Below are positions 8,756 through 17,155 of a stretch of 64,000 nt of DNA, piece after piece. Location of the stretch: assembly GCF_017592475.1 (NCBI RefSeq), contig NZ_JAGFNP010000008.1, positions 124,001-188,000 on the forward strand. Direction: 5' to 3'. Each line of letters starts with the position of its first letter. Positions within the stretch are counted from its first letter, which is position 1. This stretch comes from Glycomyces niveus. GTDB taxonomy: Bacteria > Actinomycetota > Actinomycetes > Mycobacteriales > Micromonosporaceae. The position numbers were made by a program, and so were the translations under genes. The notes beneath the pieces are model-generated. The model did not search any database and had not been told where the DNA came from. It saw only the letters and a program-made list of their open reading frames with translations.

Positions 8756-10471
8756 ATGACCAAGAGGCGACATCTGCCCGCGCTCTTCGCCACGGCAGCC
8801 CTGGCCACCGCCGCCGCCTGCACCGACGACGAGAACCCGGTGGACGGCGACGCGGGCGACGAGTTCCCCCGCGCCAAGACCCTGTACTCGACCGGCACCG
8901 CCTGGGGTCCGCCCGGCGACTTCAACCCGATCTCCGCCGGCGGGGTCACCGGCCTCAACGGCCTGGGCTACGAGTACCTGTTCGTGTTCGACACCGTCGA
9001 GCAGCGGCTCACCCCCTGGCTCGCCGAATCCGGGGAATGGACCGGCGCGCGCGAGTTCGAGGTGCGCCTGCGCCAGGGCGTGGAGTGGAGCGACGGCAAG
9101 CCGTTCACGGCCGAGGACGTGGTGTTCACGTTCGAGCTCGGGAAGATCGAGGGCGTGCCTTACGCGAACGTGTGGGACTGGCTGGACGCGGCCGAGGTCG
9201 TCGACGAGCGCACCGTCAGGTTCCGCTTCTCCGAAGCGCGCCAGCAGGAATGGGACAACTTCCTGTACACGCACGTGATCGTGCCGAAGCACGTCTTCGA
9301 GGCGTACACCGCCGACGAGCTATTGAGCGGCCCCCTCGACGCCAACCCCGTCGTCACCGGCCCGTACTCCGTGCACGGCTTCGACGAGACCCAGGTCGCG
9401 TGGGTCAAGCGCGAGTCCTGGTGGGCCACCGAGGCGCTCGGCCTCGAGGTGCGGCCGAAGTACATCGTGGACCTCGTGACCCTCGGGAACGACGAGATCC
9501 TCAACAGGCTCATCGAAGGCCGCCTCGACCTCGCCAACAACTTCATGCCCGGCATCGCCGACTTCCTCACCGGCGAACCCGAGATCACCACCTTCTACGA
9601 CAAGCCGCCGTTCATGGCGCCGGTCAACACGGCCATGCTCGTCCCCAACACGACGCGCAAGCCGCTCGACGACCCCGAGTTCCGCCGGGCCATGGCCTAC
9701 GCGATCAGCCCGGGCGAGATCGTCGACTCCGTCTACGCCGCCATGGTGAGCGAAGCCCACCCGACCGGACTCCTCCCGATCTGGGAGCGCTACTACGACG
9801 CCGGGGCGGTGAGCGAGCACGGGTTCGTGTTCGAGCCCTCCAGCGCCGTCGAGATCCTGACCGCCGCCGGTTACCAGGACGAGAACGGCGACGGCTTCGT
9901 CGAGGACCGCGACGGCGAGGCGTTCGAGCTGCAGCTCGTCGTCCCGGCCGGCTGGACCGACTGGGAGGCCGCCGCCCTCGCCATGGCCCGTGACCTCAGC
10001 GACGTCGGCATCAACACCACCGCGGTCTTCCTCGACGCCGCCGAGGTCGACGCCGCCCGCGAGAGCGGCGACTTCGACCTGCAGATCAACAACCGCAGCG
10101 GCCTCACCAACTCGCCGTGGAGCCACTTCCGGCACCTGTTCGAGCTCCCGGTGCGGGACACGCAGCGGCTGTCGAACTTCTCCCGCTGGGAGAACGAGGA
10201 CGCCTGGGAGCTCACGCAGGAACTCGCCACCCTGGCCACCGAGGATTCGCGCTACGCGGAGGTCATCTCCGAGCTCCAGCGCATCGCCATGCGCGACCTC
10301 CCCGCCATCCCGGTCTGGTACAACGGCGCCTGGTCCCAGGCCTCCAACGCCGTCTGGACCGGCTGGCCCACCGGCAACGAGGGCGAGCCCGGCATCTACC
10401 CCTCCTTCTGGAACGAGATGTGGGGCCTCGGCGCCGTCCGCATGCTCACCGAGATCCGGAGGGTCGAATAG
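8756..10471 (+). CDS. Peptide/oligopeptide ABC transporter substrate-binding lipoprotein (SBP_bac_5)
   Basis: A 571-aa lipoprotein. A basic N-terminus and hydrophobic core lead to Cys22 (TAAAC), followed by an acidic linker. The body matches the DppA/OppA type, with the family stretch VEWSDGKPFTAEDVVFTFELGK near residues 105-125 and a late NGAW/GWPTGNE region. It would capture peptides or similar ligands at the outer face of the membrane. No permease or ATPase genes are adjacent, so it is an orphan binding protein that must use a transporter elsewhere or act as a receptor. A hairpin at 10503 follows. Confidence 0.88.
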   Translation: MTKRRHLPALFATAALATAAACTDDENPVDGDAGDEFPRAKTLYSTGTAWGPPGDFNPISAGGVTGLNGLGYEYLFVFDTVEQRLTPWLAESGEWTGAREFEVRLRQGVEWSDGKPFTAEDVVFTFELGKIEGVPYANVWDWLDAAEVVDERTVRFRFSEARQQEWDNFLYTHVIVPKHVFEAYTADELLSGPLDANPVVTGPYSVHGFDETQVAWVKRESWWATEALGLEVRPKYIVDLVTLGNDEILNRLIEGRLDLANNFMPGIADFLTGEPEITTFYDKPPFMAPVNTAMLVPNTTRKPLDDPEFRRAMAYAISPGEIVDSVYAAMVSEAHPTGLLPIWERYYDAGAVSEHGFVFEPSSAVEILTAAGYQDENGDGFVEDRDGEAFELQLVVPAGWTDWEAAALAMARDLSDVGINTTAVFLDAAEVDAARESGDFDLQINNRSGLTNSPWSHFRHLFELPVRDTQRLSNFSRWENEDAWELTQELATLATEDSRYAEVISELQRIAMRDLPAIPVWYNGAWSQASNAVWTGWPTGNEGEPGIYPSFWNEMWGLGAVRMLTEIRRVE

Positions 10472-10502
10472 CGCGAGCGGCGACGACGCGGGCGAAACCG
10501 CG

Positions 10503-10536
10503 GGTCGCGGGCGGGGCGTTCGCCCGGCCCGCGACC
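10503..10536 (+). terminator. Terminator after the peptide-binding lipoprotein gene
   Basis: A long stem GGTCGCGGGC / GCCCGCGACC closed by an inner GGGCG-TT-CGCCC hairpin, 31 nt after the stop. No U-tract. Confidence 0.6.
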
Positions 10537-10648
10537 GAAGCCGCCAGATCCCGGTGATTTCAGGACGGATCGATGAGTCTCGGCAGTCCGCATCGTCATA
10601 ACCGGCAGCGGCGGGACCAACCGGCGCCCTTCGCGGATCGGAGCGATC

Positions 10649-11236
10649 ATGAGCAAGATCTTCAGCCACATGACGATGTCACTGGACGGGTACATCGCGC
10701 AGCCCGACGACCAGATCGGCGAGCTCTTCGACTGGTACTCGGCCGGAGCGGTCGATGTGCCCAACCCCAACGAGACCGTCACCTTCGCCGTCGACGAGGC
10801 CAGCGCCCAGATGCTGCGAGACTTGACCGAGAACACGGGCGCGCTCATCGCCGGGCGGCGACTCTTCGACATCGCAGACGGCTGGGGCGACAAGCACCCG
10901 GCCGGCGCATCGGTCGTCGTGGTCACGCATGTCCCCCCGGAGGACGCGGCCGAGCGTTGGCCGACCACGACGTTCGTCGACAGTGTCGAGTCCGCGGTCG
11001 CCCGGGCGATCGAGATCGCCGACGGCAAGGACGTGACGATCGCCAGTGCGAACGTGACCCAGCAGGCGCTCGCGCTCGGCCTGGTCGACGAGGTGTGCGT
11101 CAGTCTCGTCCCGGTGCTGTTCGGCGAGGGCATCCCCTATTTCGGCGAGCTCGGCGGCAAGCACCTGCTCTTGGAAGACCCGGTCGTCGTGCAGGGGAAG
11201 CGCGCCCTCCATCTCCGGTATCCGGTCCGCCGATAG
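10649..11236 (+). CDS. Dihydrofolate-reductase-like (RibD C-terminal domain) reductase
   Basis: A 195-aa protein with the RibD_C/DHFR-like fold. It opens with MSLDGYIAQPDDQIG, has GALIAGRRLFD (about residues 68-78), and ends with VDEVCVSLVPVLFGEG and a YFGEL segment. Stand-alone members are common in actinobacteria, probably use NADPH, and mostly have unknown substrates. The ATG has GGAG upstream. It is convergent with the RloB gene, 61 nt apart. It is not a true folate DHFR by length and motifs. Confidence 0.88.
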   Translation: MSKIFSHMTMSLDGYIAQPDDQIGELFDWYSAGAVDVPNPNETVTFAVDEASAQMLRDLTENTGALIAGRRLFDIADGWGDKHPAGASVVVVTHVPPEDAAERWPTTTFVDSVESAVARAIEIADGKDVTIASANVTQQALALGLVDEVCVSLVPVLFGEGIPYFGELGGKHLLLEDPVVVQGKRALHLRYPVRR

Positions 11237-11297
11237 GCGGGCGTTGCGCTGCGTGCGAGGAGGCTGGCGGCTGAGCGAGACGGGTCTCGTCTCCGAT

Positions 11298-11885
11298 TCA
11301 GTACTGGGACCCTGTTCCGCTCAGCCTCTCAACGAGGCGCCAAACGCCAGTCGACGGGTTCTGGTGGTTCGTCTTGTGCCCAGCGTCCAATGTCCTGGCC
11401 CGACGGATCGCATCCGCTTGATGCGGCTGGAAGTCCTCGCAGCGCAGTGCGCTCTTGTCGTAGTCGGGGAGGTGCTTCCGGAGGCGTCGGCGCGCCTCCT
11501 TCTGGTTGAGCTCGGAGCCGCACTCCTCGAAATGCAGCAAGAGCCACAATTCGAAGCAAGGGCATGACACTGCCAGCCGGAGGCGTTTCCCGGCAGTCGC
11601 GATCGCCTTTTGAAAGGTGCCGCCGTCCTTGTAGTCGTCCTCGTCGAAGACGCACCATGCCTCATCGAAGTCGCCGCTGTCGAACAGCCGGATCGCATGA
11701 TTCACGACCGTGAGCGGGTCCTTGTTCTTGGTGACGATCTTGACATGTGGGATGGTCGGCGATGACTTGCCTTTGAACTGCTCGAGGTATTGCCGCTCGG
11801 TCTCCTCGGCGTCGATGACGACCAGGATCTTGTCTCGGCGCTCACGCTGCCGCCAGTGGTCGGGGCGGGTCCTGTTCCGGGGCAA
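11298..11885 (-). CDS. rloB: RloB-like protein (TOPRIM-type partner of RloA; AbiL-like defence)
   Basis: A 195-aa protein. The family core is visible: a basic N-terminus, then KILVVIDAEETERQYLEQF (about 18-36), the acidic DEAWCVFDEDDY block near 75-90, and SCPCFELWLLLHF near 110. RloB proteins pair with an RloA ATPase and are linked to restriction loci and AbiL-type abortive infection (family knowledge). I place the start at TTG 11885: GGAG lies 7 nt upstream within the end of rloA, and the preceding frame (to 11960) overlaps rloA and is unlike the family. The gap to rloA is 4 nt, so they form one operon. GC is visibly lower than in the neighbours. Confidence 0.8.
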   Translation of the reverse strand: MPRNRTRPDHWRQRERRDKILVVIDAEETERQYLEQFKGKSSPTIPHVKIVTKNKDPLTVVNHAIRLFDSGDFDEAWCVFDEDDYKDGGTFQKAIATAGKRLRLAVSCPCFELWLLLHFEECGSELNQKEARRRLRKHLPDYDKSALRCEDFQPHQADAIRRARTLDAGHKTNHQNPSTGVWRLVERLSGTGSQY

Positions 11886-11889
11886 AGGC

Positions 11890-13200
11890 CTACTCCGTCT
11901 TGTTCGCCGCCGCCACGATCTCGACCAGCGACTCCGGATGAATATCGGGAACGCCGCCATAGCTGCCGCCGAGATAGTGGCGCTCGAGGTTGTGCTCCTT
12001 GCGGGGCTTGAAGGAAGTCAGCGGGTACAGCTCACTGGCGCCGTCCTCCTGTTTCTCCACGAACCAGACTTCATCGCGCTTGAGGATCGGCTCCCCGAAG
12101 CTGGTCCCGAGCAGTGTCGCATCATGGGTCGAGAAGATCAGCTGTGCGTTCTTGGGGTTGGTGCGCTTGTCCTGGAACAGCTCGATGATCCGAGGGATGA
12201 TCCGCGGGTGGAGGCTCGTATCGAACTCATCGATCACCAGTGAGGCGCCATCTTGAAGCGCATCAAGGATGCGCGCCATGTACAGCAGGAACGAGATGGT
12301 CCCGCGAGACTGATCGCCGGCGGCAAGCGGCTGACCGTGGGACTGGTGATAGAACTCGAGATGGCGGAAGCTGAGAATCTGCTGCCGGATCCGGTTCTGG
12401 TCCAAGTCCTCTTCTTCTGAGGCGACCTCGCTCAACAACGATTTAGTCAGTGCCTGGTGCCGCTGATCTCGCCTAGTCTCGAGGAACTCCGTGAGGGCTT
12501 CAAGGAGAGTTTCATCTTTCAAGGCAGCAAGGTCCACTACCCGTATGTCAGCGATACCGAGGTCGGCGACCTTGGCGAGTTCAATCAATACCGGATGTCG
12601 CTCTATCGCATCAGGCAGTTCGGTAGTAAAGGAACTCAAATAGCTGTGGTCTAGGTTGATTGAGCGGAGCCCACGCTGAAGCCACTGCCAGAAGGGTTGC
12701 CACTCAGTGGCTCTGAACATCTCGGCCATGCTCAACGTCGGCGTGTTGGACGGCGTTTCCGATGAGAGTTCCTGAAGAGCCGAGCGGTTGGTCATGGTCG
12801 CACCGATCGTGATCCTGTCGCCTGTGCGGTCGAGCAGGATCCGCTTCCGATGTGCTGGGTAGGAGCTCAGGCGCTCATTCACGATGCCTACGCTGGATAC
12901 TGAGAGTCGGTATTCGTAACGCACCCCGTCAAGCTCGCACTCGATCTCGTAGCTAGTCGAATGCTTCCTTGACCTGCGATCCAGGCGGAAGGGTCGGTGT
13001 AGCGGTTCGGTCCAGGCGCCCGCGAGGTTGTCTTTGAAACACAGCGCTTCGATGAGATTCGACTTCCCGGAGGCATTCGCGCCGTAGATCGCGGCGACCG
13101 GAAGCGCCTCGAACTCGCTGTCGCGGCGGCTTGGGAGCATCGAGAGTTCCTGCGGGTCGCGGAGCGACTTGTAGTTGGACACCTTGAAGCTGATCAGCAT
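11890..13200 (-). CDS. rloA: RloA-like AAA ATPase (AbiL-like defence)
   Basis: A 436-aa SMC-like AAA ATPase. FKVSNYKSL opens the protein, Walker A GANASGKS is at residues 40-47, a signature-like SRGTISFLLYMARIL precedes Walker B (SLVIDEFDTSLHP), and IFSTHDATLLG forms the switch. This layout matches RloA/AbiLi-type ATPases of phage-defence operons. ATG 13200 has AGGAGG 8 nt upstream; GTG 13209 would place the site wrongly. Together with RloB it would sense infection and trigger a toxic response. The lower GC and rare codons suggest recent acquisition. Confidence 0.85.
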   Translation of the reverse strand: MLISFKVSNYKSLRDPQELSMLPSRRDSEFEALPVAAIYGANASGKSNLIEALCFKDNLAGAWTEPLHRPFRLDRRSRKHSTSYEIECELDGVRYEYRLSVSSVGIVNERLSSYPAHRKRILLDRTGDRITIGATMTNRSALQELSSETPSNTPTLSMAEMFRATEWQPFWQWLQRGLRSINLDHSYLSSFTTELPDAIERHPVLIELAKVADLGIADIRVVDLAALKDETLLEALTEFLETRRDQRHQALTKSLLSEVASEEEDLDQNRIRQQILSFRHLEFYHQSHGQPLAAGDQSRGTISFLLYMARILDALQDGASLVIDEFDTSLHPRIIPRIIELFQDKRTNPKNAQLIFSTHDATLLGTSFGEPILKRDEVWFVEKQEDGASELYPLTSFKPRKEHNLERHYLGGSYGGVPDIHPESLVEIVAAANKTE

Positions 13201-13278
13201 CCCGAACACCTCCTCTTTCAGAGGCTATCACGCAGAAAACCTGCATAAAGCCAGTCGAAGGCTCGGTGGGTCGAAGGA

Positions 13279-13315
13279 CGGGCCCGCACCGCCACCCGAA
13301 AGCAGTGCGGGCCCG
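13279..13315. terminator. Hairpin terminator between the beta-propeller gene and rloA
   Basis: An 11-bp perfect stem CGGGCCCGCAC / GTGCGGGCCCG. For minus-strand transcription it lies 32 nt after the beta-propeller stop and insulates rloA. A T-rich run (13316-13323) follows on the plus strand. Confidence 0.65.
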
Positions 13316-13347
13316 ATCTTTTCTCCTCCCGGCTCCGGAGGAGGGCT

Positions 13348-15228
13348 TTACCAGCCGATCCAGGCGGTCTGGGCGTAGTCGCCGCCGAGGTCGTTGGATT
13401 GGAGGCCGGCGTTGGAGAGGGTCCAGAGCTGGTCGCCGATCACGACGGTGCGCAGGATCTGCGTGTTGTAGGGGTCGACGTCGGCGGCGCTGTGGTCGAT
13501 CCACGCGGCCTCGGTCAGGGTGTCGGCGCCGATGTCCAGGACGAGGACGCCGGACTGGTACTCCATGTCCCAGTCCGAGACGGGGAGTGCCGCGATCGAG
13601 GCGTCTTCCCAGTACAGGAACGCGTGCGGGTCGTATTGGACCGCTGAGTCCGCTCCTTCGCGGTAGTACTGGTCGAGCACTGCCGCTTCCGCTGCGGCCG
13701 TGTCGAAGAGGCTCACCTGGAGGCCCGTCGTCTGGCCTTCGGCCGTGGCCTCCTGGCCGACGCCCAGGAGGCGGTCCGGGCCGACCGGGTGGAGGTAGCC
13801 CGAGTAGCCGGTGATCTTGAGTTCGCCGGTGACGACCGGGTTCGCGGGGTCGGAGAGGTCGATCGTGTACAGCGGGTCGGTCTGGCGGAAGGTCACCACG
13901 TAGCCGGTGTCGCCGATGAAGCGGACCGCGTAGATCTGCTCGTCCACACCGAGATCCGTGACCGAGCCGGTCTCCTGCAGGGAGTCCTCCCCGACCGCGA
14001 AGACCGTGACCGTCGATTTCGACGGCTCGGCGTCCTCGCTCGGTTCGCCGCCCCACAGGCAGTCGATCCAGGGGCCGCAGCCGCCGCCGGTCGGGTCCTC
14101 GGTGGTCGCGACCCGCAGGTGGCCGTCGAATTCGCTCAAGGAGTACTGGTTGAGGAGGCTGCCGGGGACGGCCGCCTCGCCCGCGAGGCGGGCCTGGCCG
14201 TCGTCGAAGACGAAGCGGTAGATCTCGCTCTCGGCCTTCGCTTCGTCGTCGCCCCAGGCGTAGTCGTAGTGCGCCAGGTAGAGGCTGTCGGTGGTGCCGT
14301 GGACGGTCTCGCCGTCGACCATCACCGTCTGCGGCGCGGCCTCGGTCCAGCCGCCGTCGGCGGGGAGGGCGAGGACGCTCACCGAGGCGCCGGTGAACCG
14401 CTCGGGGTGCGCGACCTCGGCGCAGTCGACCTCGTGCGCTTCGCCGTTGACCTCGAAGGAGGGGAGCCAGTCCTCGAGTTCGGTGTCCCGCACCGCTTCC
14501 GCGATGTCGGACTCGTCGGCCTCGCCGGTGTAGAGGGTGTCCCAGACCGGCTGGATGAGCGGCTGCGAGCCGATCGCCAGCCGCACTTCGCCGTCCACGA
14601 GCCGGGCGTCCACCATGGACCCTTCCATGGTGAACGTGTCGAGCACTTCGAGCGAAGCGGTGTCGAGCCGCTCGAGCCGGAACTCGTTCACCCACTCGTC
14701 GCCGCGCTCGATGCCCAAGCCGGACATGAGCAGCAGCTCGTCGTCGCCGAGGAAGAGCTGGTGGTTCCAGGCGTCGTCGCCGAGGTCGTGCTCGGCGGTG
14801 ACCTCGCCGGTGCGGACGTCGACCGCGCGCAGCTTGTCGTAGTCGACGACGCTGTAGATGAAGGTGCCGTCGGTCTTCACGATGTCCGGTTCGTCAACGC
14901 CCGCAACGGCGTTGTTCGTGCCCGAGAATGCGTCGTCGCCGGCGGCCTGGGCCGGGGCCTCGGCGCTCGTCGCCCCGGAGTCCTCGACGGCGAATTCCTC
15001 GCCGCCGTTGCGGGCCAGTTCGTCGAACTCCCATTGGCTGAAAGCCGCGATGGCGGCGTCCTGGATGCCTTCGAGGGCGTCATCGCAGGAGTCGAACGCC
15101 GCGAGCTGGGCGGAGACGGGGACCCAGGGGATCGTCTCGATCGTGGGGTCAGGGGAGGGGGAGGTGCACGCGGTCGCGGCGGCGACGGTCGCCGCCGAGG
15201 CGCATGCGATGAGGAGTCTGCGGTTCAT
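13348..15228 (-). CDS. Secreted beta-propeller lipoprotein (Beta_propel family)
   Basis: A 626-aa protein from ATG 15228 with GAAGGA upstream. A lipoprotein signal ends at TAATAC (about Cys21). After an Ala/acidic linker come repeated beta-strand modules: VAGVDEPDIVKTDGTFIY (about 110), then VDVRTGEV, a TGYSGYLHPVG stretch near 460, and a C-terminal blade. VDEADIVKTDG-type sequences are typical of the beta-propeller domain family PF09826, whose role is not established. It lies downstream of the sugar ABC importer on the same strand but beyond a terminator, so it is probably a separate unit. Confidence 0.85.
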   Translation of the reverse strand: MNRRLLIACASAATVAAATACTSPSPDPTIETIPWVPVSAQLAAFDSCDDALEGIQDAAIAAFSQWEFDELARNGGEEFAVEDSGATSAEAPAQAAGDDAFSGTNNAVAGVDEPDIVKTDGTFIYSVVDYDKLRAVDVRTGEVTAEHDLGDDAWNHQLFLGDDELLLMSGLGIERGDEWVNEFRLERLDTASLEVLDTFTMEGSMVDARLVDGEVRLAIGSQPLIQPVWDTLYTGEADESDIAEAVRDTELEDWLPSFEVNGEAHEVDCAEVAHPERFTGASVSVLALPADGGWTEAAPQTVMVDGETVHGTTDSLYLAHYDYAWGDDEAKAESEIYRFVFDDGQARLAGEAAVPGSLLNQYSLSEFDGHLRVATTEDPTGGGCGPWIDCLWGGEPSEDAEPSKSTVTVFAVGEDSLQETGSVTDLGVDEQIYAVRFIGDTGYVVTFRQTDPLYTIDLSDPANPVVTGELKITGYSGYLHPVGPDRLLGVGQEATAEGQTTGLQVSLFDTAAAEAAVLDQYYREGADSAVQYDPHAFLYWEDASIAALPVSDWDMEYQSGVLVLDIGADTLTEAAWIDHSAADVDPYNTQILRTVVIGDQLWTLSNAGLQSNDLGGDYAQTAWIGW

Positions 15229-15271
15229 GTCCTTCGGACGCCGGGGCGGCGCGAACGGTTCCCGTCGGATA

Positions 15272-15314
15272 CAAGACTGGCCCGGGGCGTCCCAATAACC
15301 CCGGGCCCGTCTTG
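15272..15314 (-). terminator. Terminator of the sugar ABC importer operon
   Basis: A long stem: CAAGAC...GTCTTG outside and GGCCCGGGG...CCCCGGGCC inside, with one mismatch. It sits just after the second permease stop (15327). Confidence 0.7.
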
Positions 15315-15326
15315 GAACCGATCGGT

Positions 15327-16169
15327 TCAGCCCTTGGTGCTGCCCGCGGTCAGGCCGCTGATGAGATGCCGCTCGGCGAAGGCGTAGAACACCAGCGCCG
15401 GGAGCATGGCGAGCATGACGAAGGCGAGCACTTTCGCGGTGTCCGAGGCGAACTGGCCGCTGAACTGGGTGACGCCGAGCGGGAGCGTCCACCACGTCGA
15501 CTTCTGGAGCACGACCAGCGGCAGCAGGAACGAGTTCCAGGAGCCGACCAGCGCGAGCACCGACACCGTCGCGAGCACCGGTCGCGACATCGGCAGCAGG
15601 ATGCGGGTGAAGAACAGCCACGGCCCCGCGCCGTCGATCGTCGCCGCCTCCTCGACCTCGCCGGGGATCTGCCGGAAGAAGGTGCGCAGGATGATGATCG
15701 TCAGCGGCAGGCCGAACGCCGCCTGCGGCAGGATCACCCCGAAGGGGCTGTTGAGCAGCTCGAACGTCCGCAGGATGATGAAGAGCGGCAGGACCGCCAC
15801 CGCGAACGGGAACATCATCCCGGCCGCGAACAGCGTGAACAGGCCCTCTCGGCCGCGGAAGGTGAAGCGCGCGAACACGAACGCGATCATCGCCGAGCAG
15901 ATCACCACGATGAGGGTGGTCACGAGCGCGATGAACACGGAGCTCCAGAGCTGCTGCCAGAACGTGGCCGAGGCGAGGACGTCGGTGTAGTTCGCGGTGT
16001 GCCACGGGTTCGGCAGGCCCAGGGCGTTCTCGCGGAGCTGCTGGTTGTCCTTGAAGCCGCCGAGGAACGCGAACAGGATCGGCGTCGCCACGAACGCCGT
16101 CGTGATGAACGCGGCGATGTAGAACCCGGTGTGGCGCAGGATTCGGGCGCTGCGCATGGTGACCGTCAT
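15327..16169 (-). CDS. Carbohydrate ABC importer permease (MalG type)
   Basis: A 280-aa permease with six predicted helices. The EAA motif is EVEEAATIDGAGPWLFFTRILLP at about residues 185-207, characteristic of MalG/LacG-type sugar permeases. ATG 16169 overlaps the stop of the upstream permease (ATGA). It is the third gene of the operon SBP - permease - permease. The ATPase is missing, as usual in actinobacteria where a shared MsiK-type ATPase serves many importers. Confidence 0.93.
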   Translation of the reverse strand: MTVTMRSARILRHTGFYIAAFITTAFVATPILFAFLGGFKDNQQLRENALGLPNPWHTANYTDVLASATFWQQLWSSVFIALVTTLIVVICSAMIAFVFARFTFRGREGLFTLFAAGMMFPFAVAVLPLFIILRTFELLNSPFGVILPQAAFGLPLTIIILRTFFRQIPGEVEEAATIDGAGPWLFFTRILLPMSRPVLATVSVLALVGSWNSFLLPLVVLQKSTWWTLPLGVTQFSGQFASDTAKVLAFVMLAMLPALVFYAFAERHLISGLTAGSTKG

Positions 16170-17155
16170 GAGCGGGTCCCCCCGGAGGTGGTGATCGACC
16201 CCTGGAGGTCGCGGTTGAGGACGAATCGCTGGTAGAACAGCGCGAACACGAGGCTGATCAGGAACATGGCGATCGACAGCGCCGAGGCGTACCCGATCTG
16301 GTTGCGCTGGAAGCCCTGCTCGTACATGGTGATCGCGAGGGTCTCGGAGGCGTGGAACGGCCCGCCGCCGGTGAGCACGTACACCAGGTCGAACAGCTGC
16401 ACGGCGCCGATCACGGACAGGAACACGATCATGCGCGCCGTCGGGCCCATGAGCGGGAGCGTGATGCTGCGGAAGGCCTGGCCCCGCGTGGCGCCGTCGA
16501 TGGCCGCGGCCTCGTACAGCTCTTCGGGGATGTTCTGGCGCCCGGCCAGGAACAGGATCATGTGGAAGCCGAAGAACTTCCAGGTGAGGATGCCGAAGAC
16601 GACGAACATGATGATGTTGCGGTCGGACAGCCATCCGATCTGCGCGTCGATGCCGAGGCTCCCCAGCAGGGAGTCGGCGAACCCGCGCCGCGGCGAGAAC
16701 ACCAGCCGGAACAGCACGGCCGTGACCGCCTCGGTGAGGACGTACGGCACGAAGAAGAGGAGCCGGAACGCGGTGCGCCCGGGGAAGCGCTGGTGCAGCA
16801 GCATCGCCAGGCCGAACGAGATCGGCAGCTGGACCAGCAGGGACAGGACCACGATGAGGCCCAGGCGCCACAGGTCCCCGAGGAAGACCTCGTCCTTGAG
16901 GAGGTTCTGGAAGTTCTCGAGCCCCACGAACTCGGTCGGCACGCCGCCGAGGCCGTTCCAGCGGAAGAACGAGACGTACGCGGCGAACAGCACCGGCAGG
17001 ATCACGAACAGCAGGAACAGCATCAGGCCGGGGACGATGAACGTCGAGAGCGTCCCCGCGCCGGGGCGCCCGGACCGGCGGCGCGGGCGTGAGCCCGCGC
17101 TCCGGTCCGGGCGCCCCGTTACCGGGGAGACCCGAAGGGGCTCCTTGAGTGTCAC
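16166..17155 (-). CDS. Carbohydrate ABC importer permease (MalF type)
   Basis: A 329-aa permease. A basic/proline 40-residue leader precedes six membrane helices. The EAA loop reads EELYEAAAIDGATRGQAFRSITLP. GTG 17155 overlaps the SBP stop by 4 nt (GTGA), so start and coupling agree; the longer open frame upstream is only the shadow of the SBP gene. It pairs with the MalG-type permease to form the channel. Confidence 0.92.
   Translation of the reverse strand: MTLKEPLRVSPVTGRPDRSAGSRPRRRSGRPGAGTLSTFIVPGLMLFLLFVILPVLFAAYVSFFRWNGLGGVPTEFVGLENFQNLLKDEVFLGDLWRLGLIVVLSLLVQLPISFGLAMLLHQRFPGRTAFRLLFFVPYVLTEAVTAVLFRLVFSPRRGFADSLLGSLGIDAQIGWLSDRNIIMFVVFGILTWKFFGFHMILFLAGRQNIPEELYEAAAIDGATRGQAFRSITLPLMGPTARMIVFLSVIGAVQLFDLVYVLTGGGPFHASETLAITMYEQGFQRNQIGYASALSIAMFLISLVFALFYQRFVLNRDLQGSITTSGGTRS

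Noticed and set aside
11886..11960. Upstream ATG (11960) as the RloB start
   Set aside because: It would overlap rloA by 71 nt and add a leader unlike the family; TTG 11885 has a ribosome site and fits RloB length.
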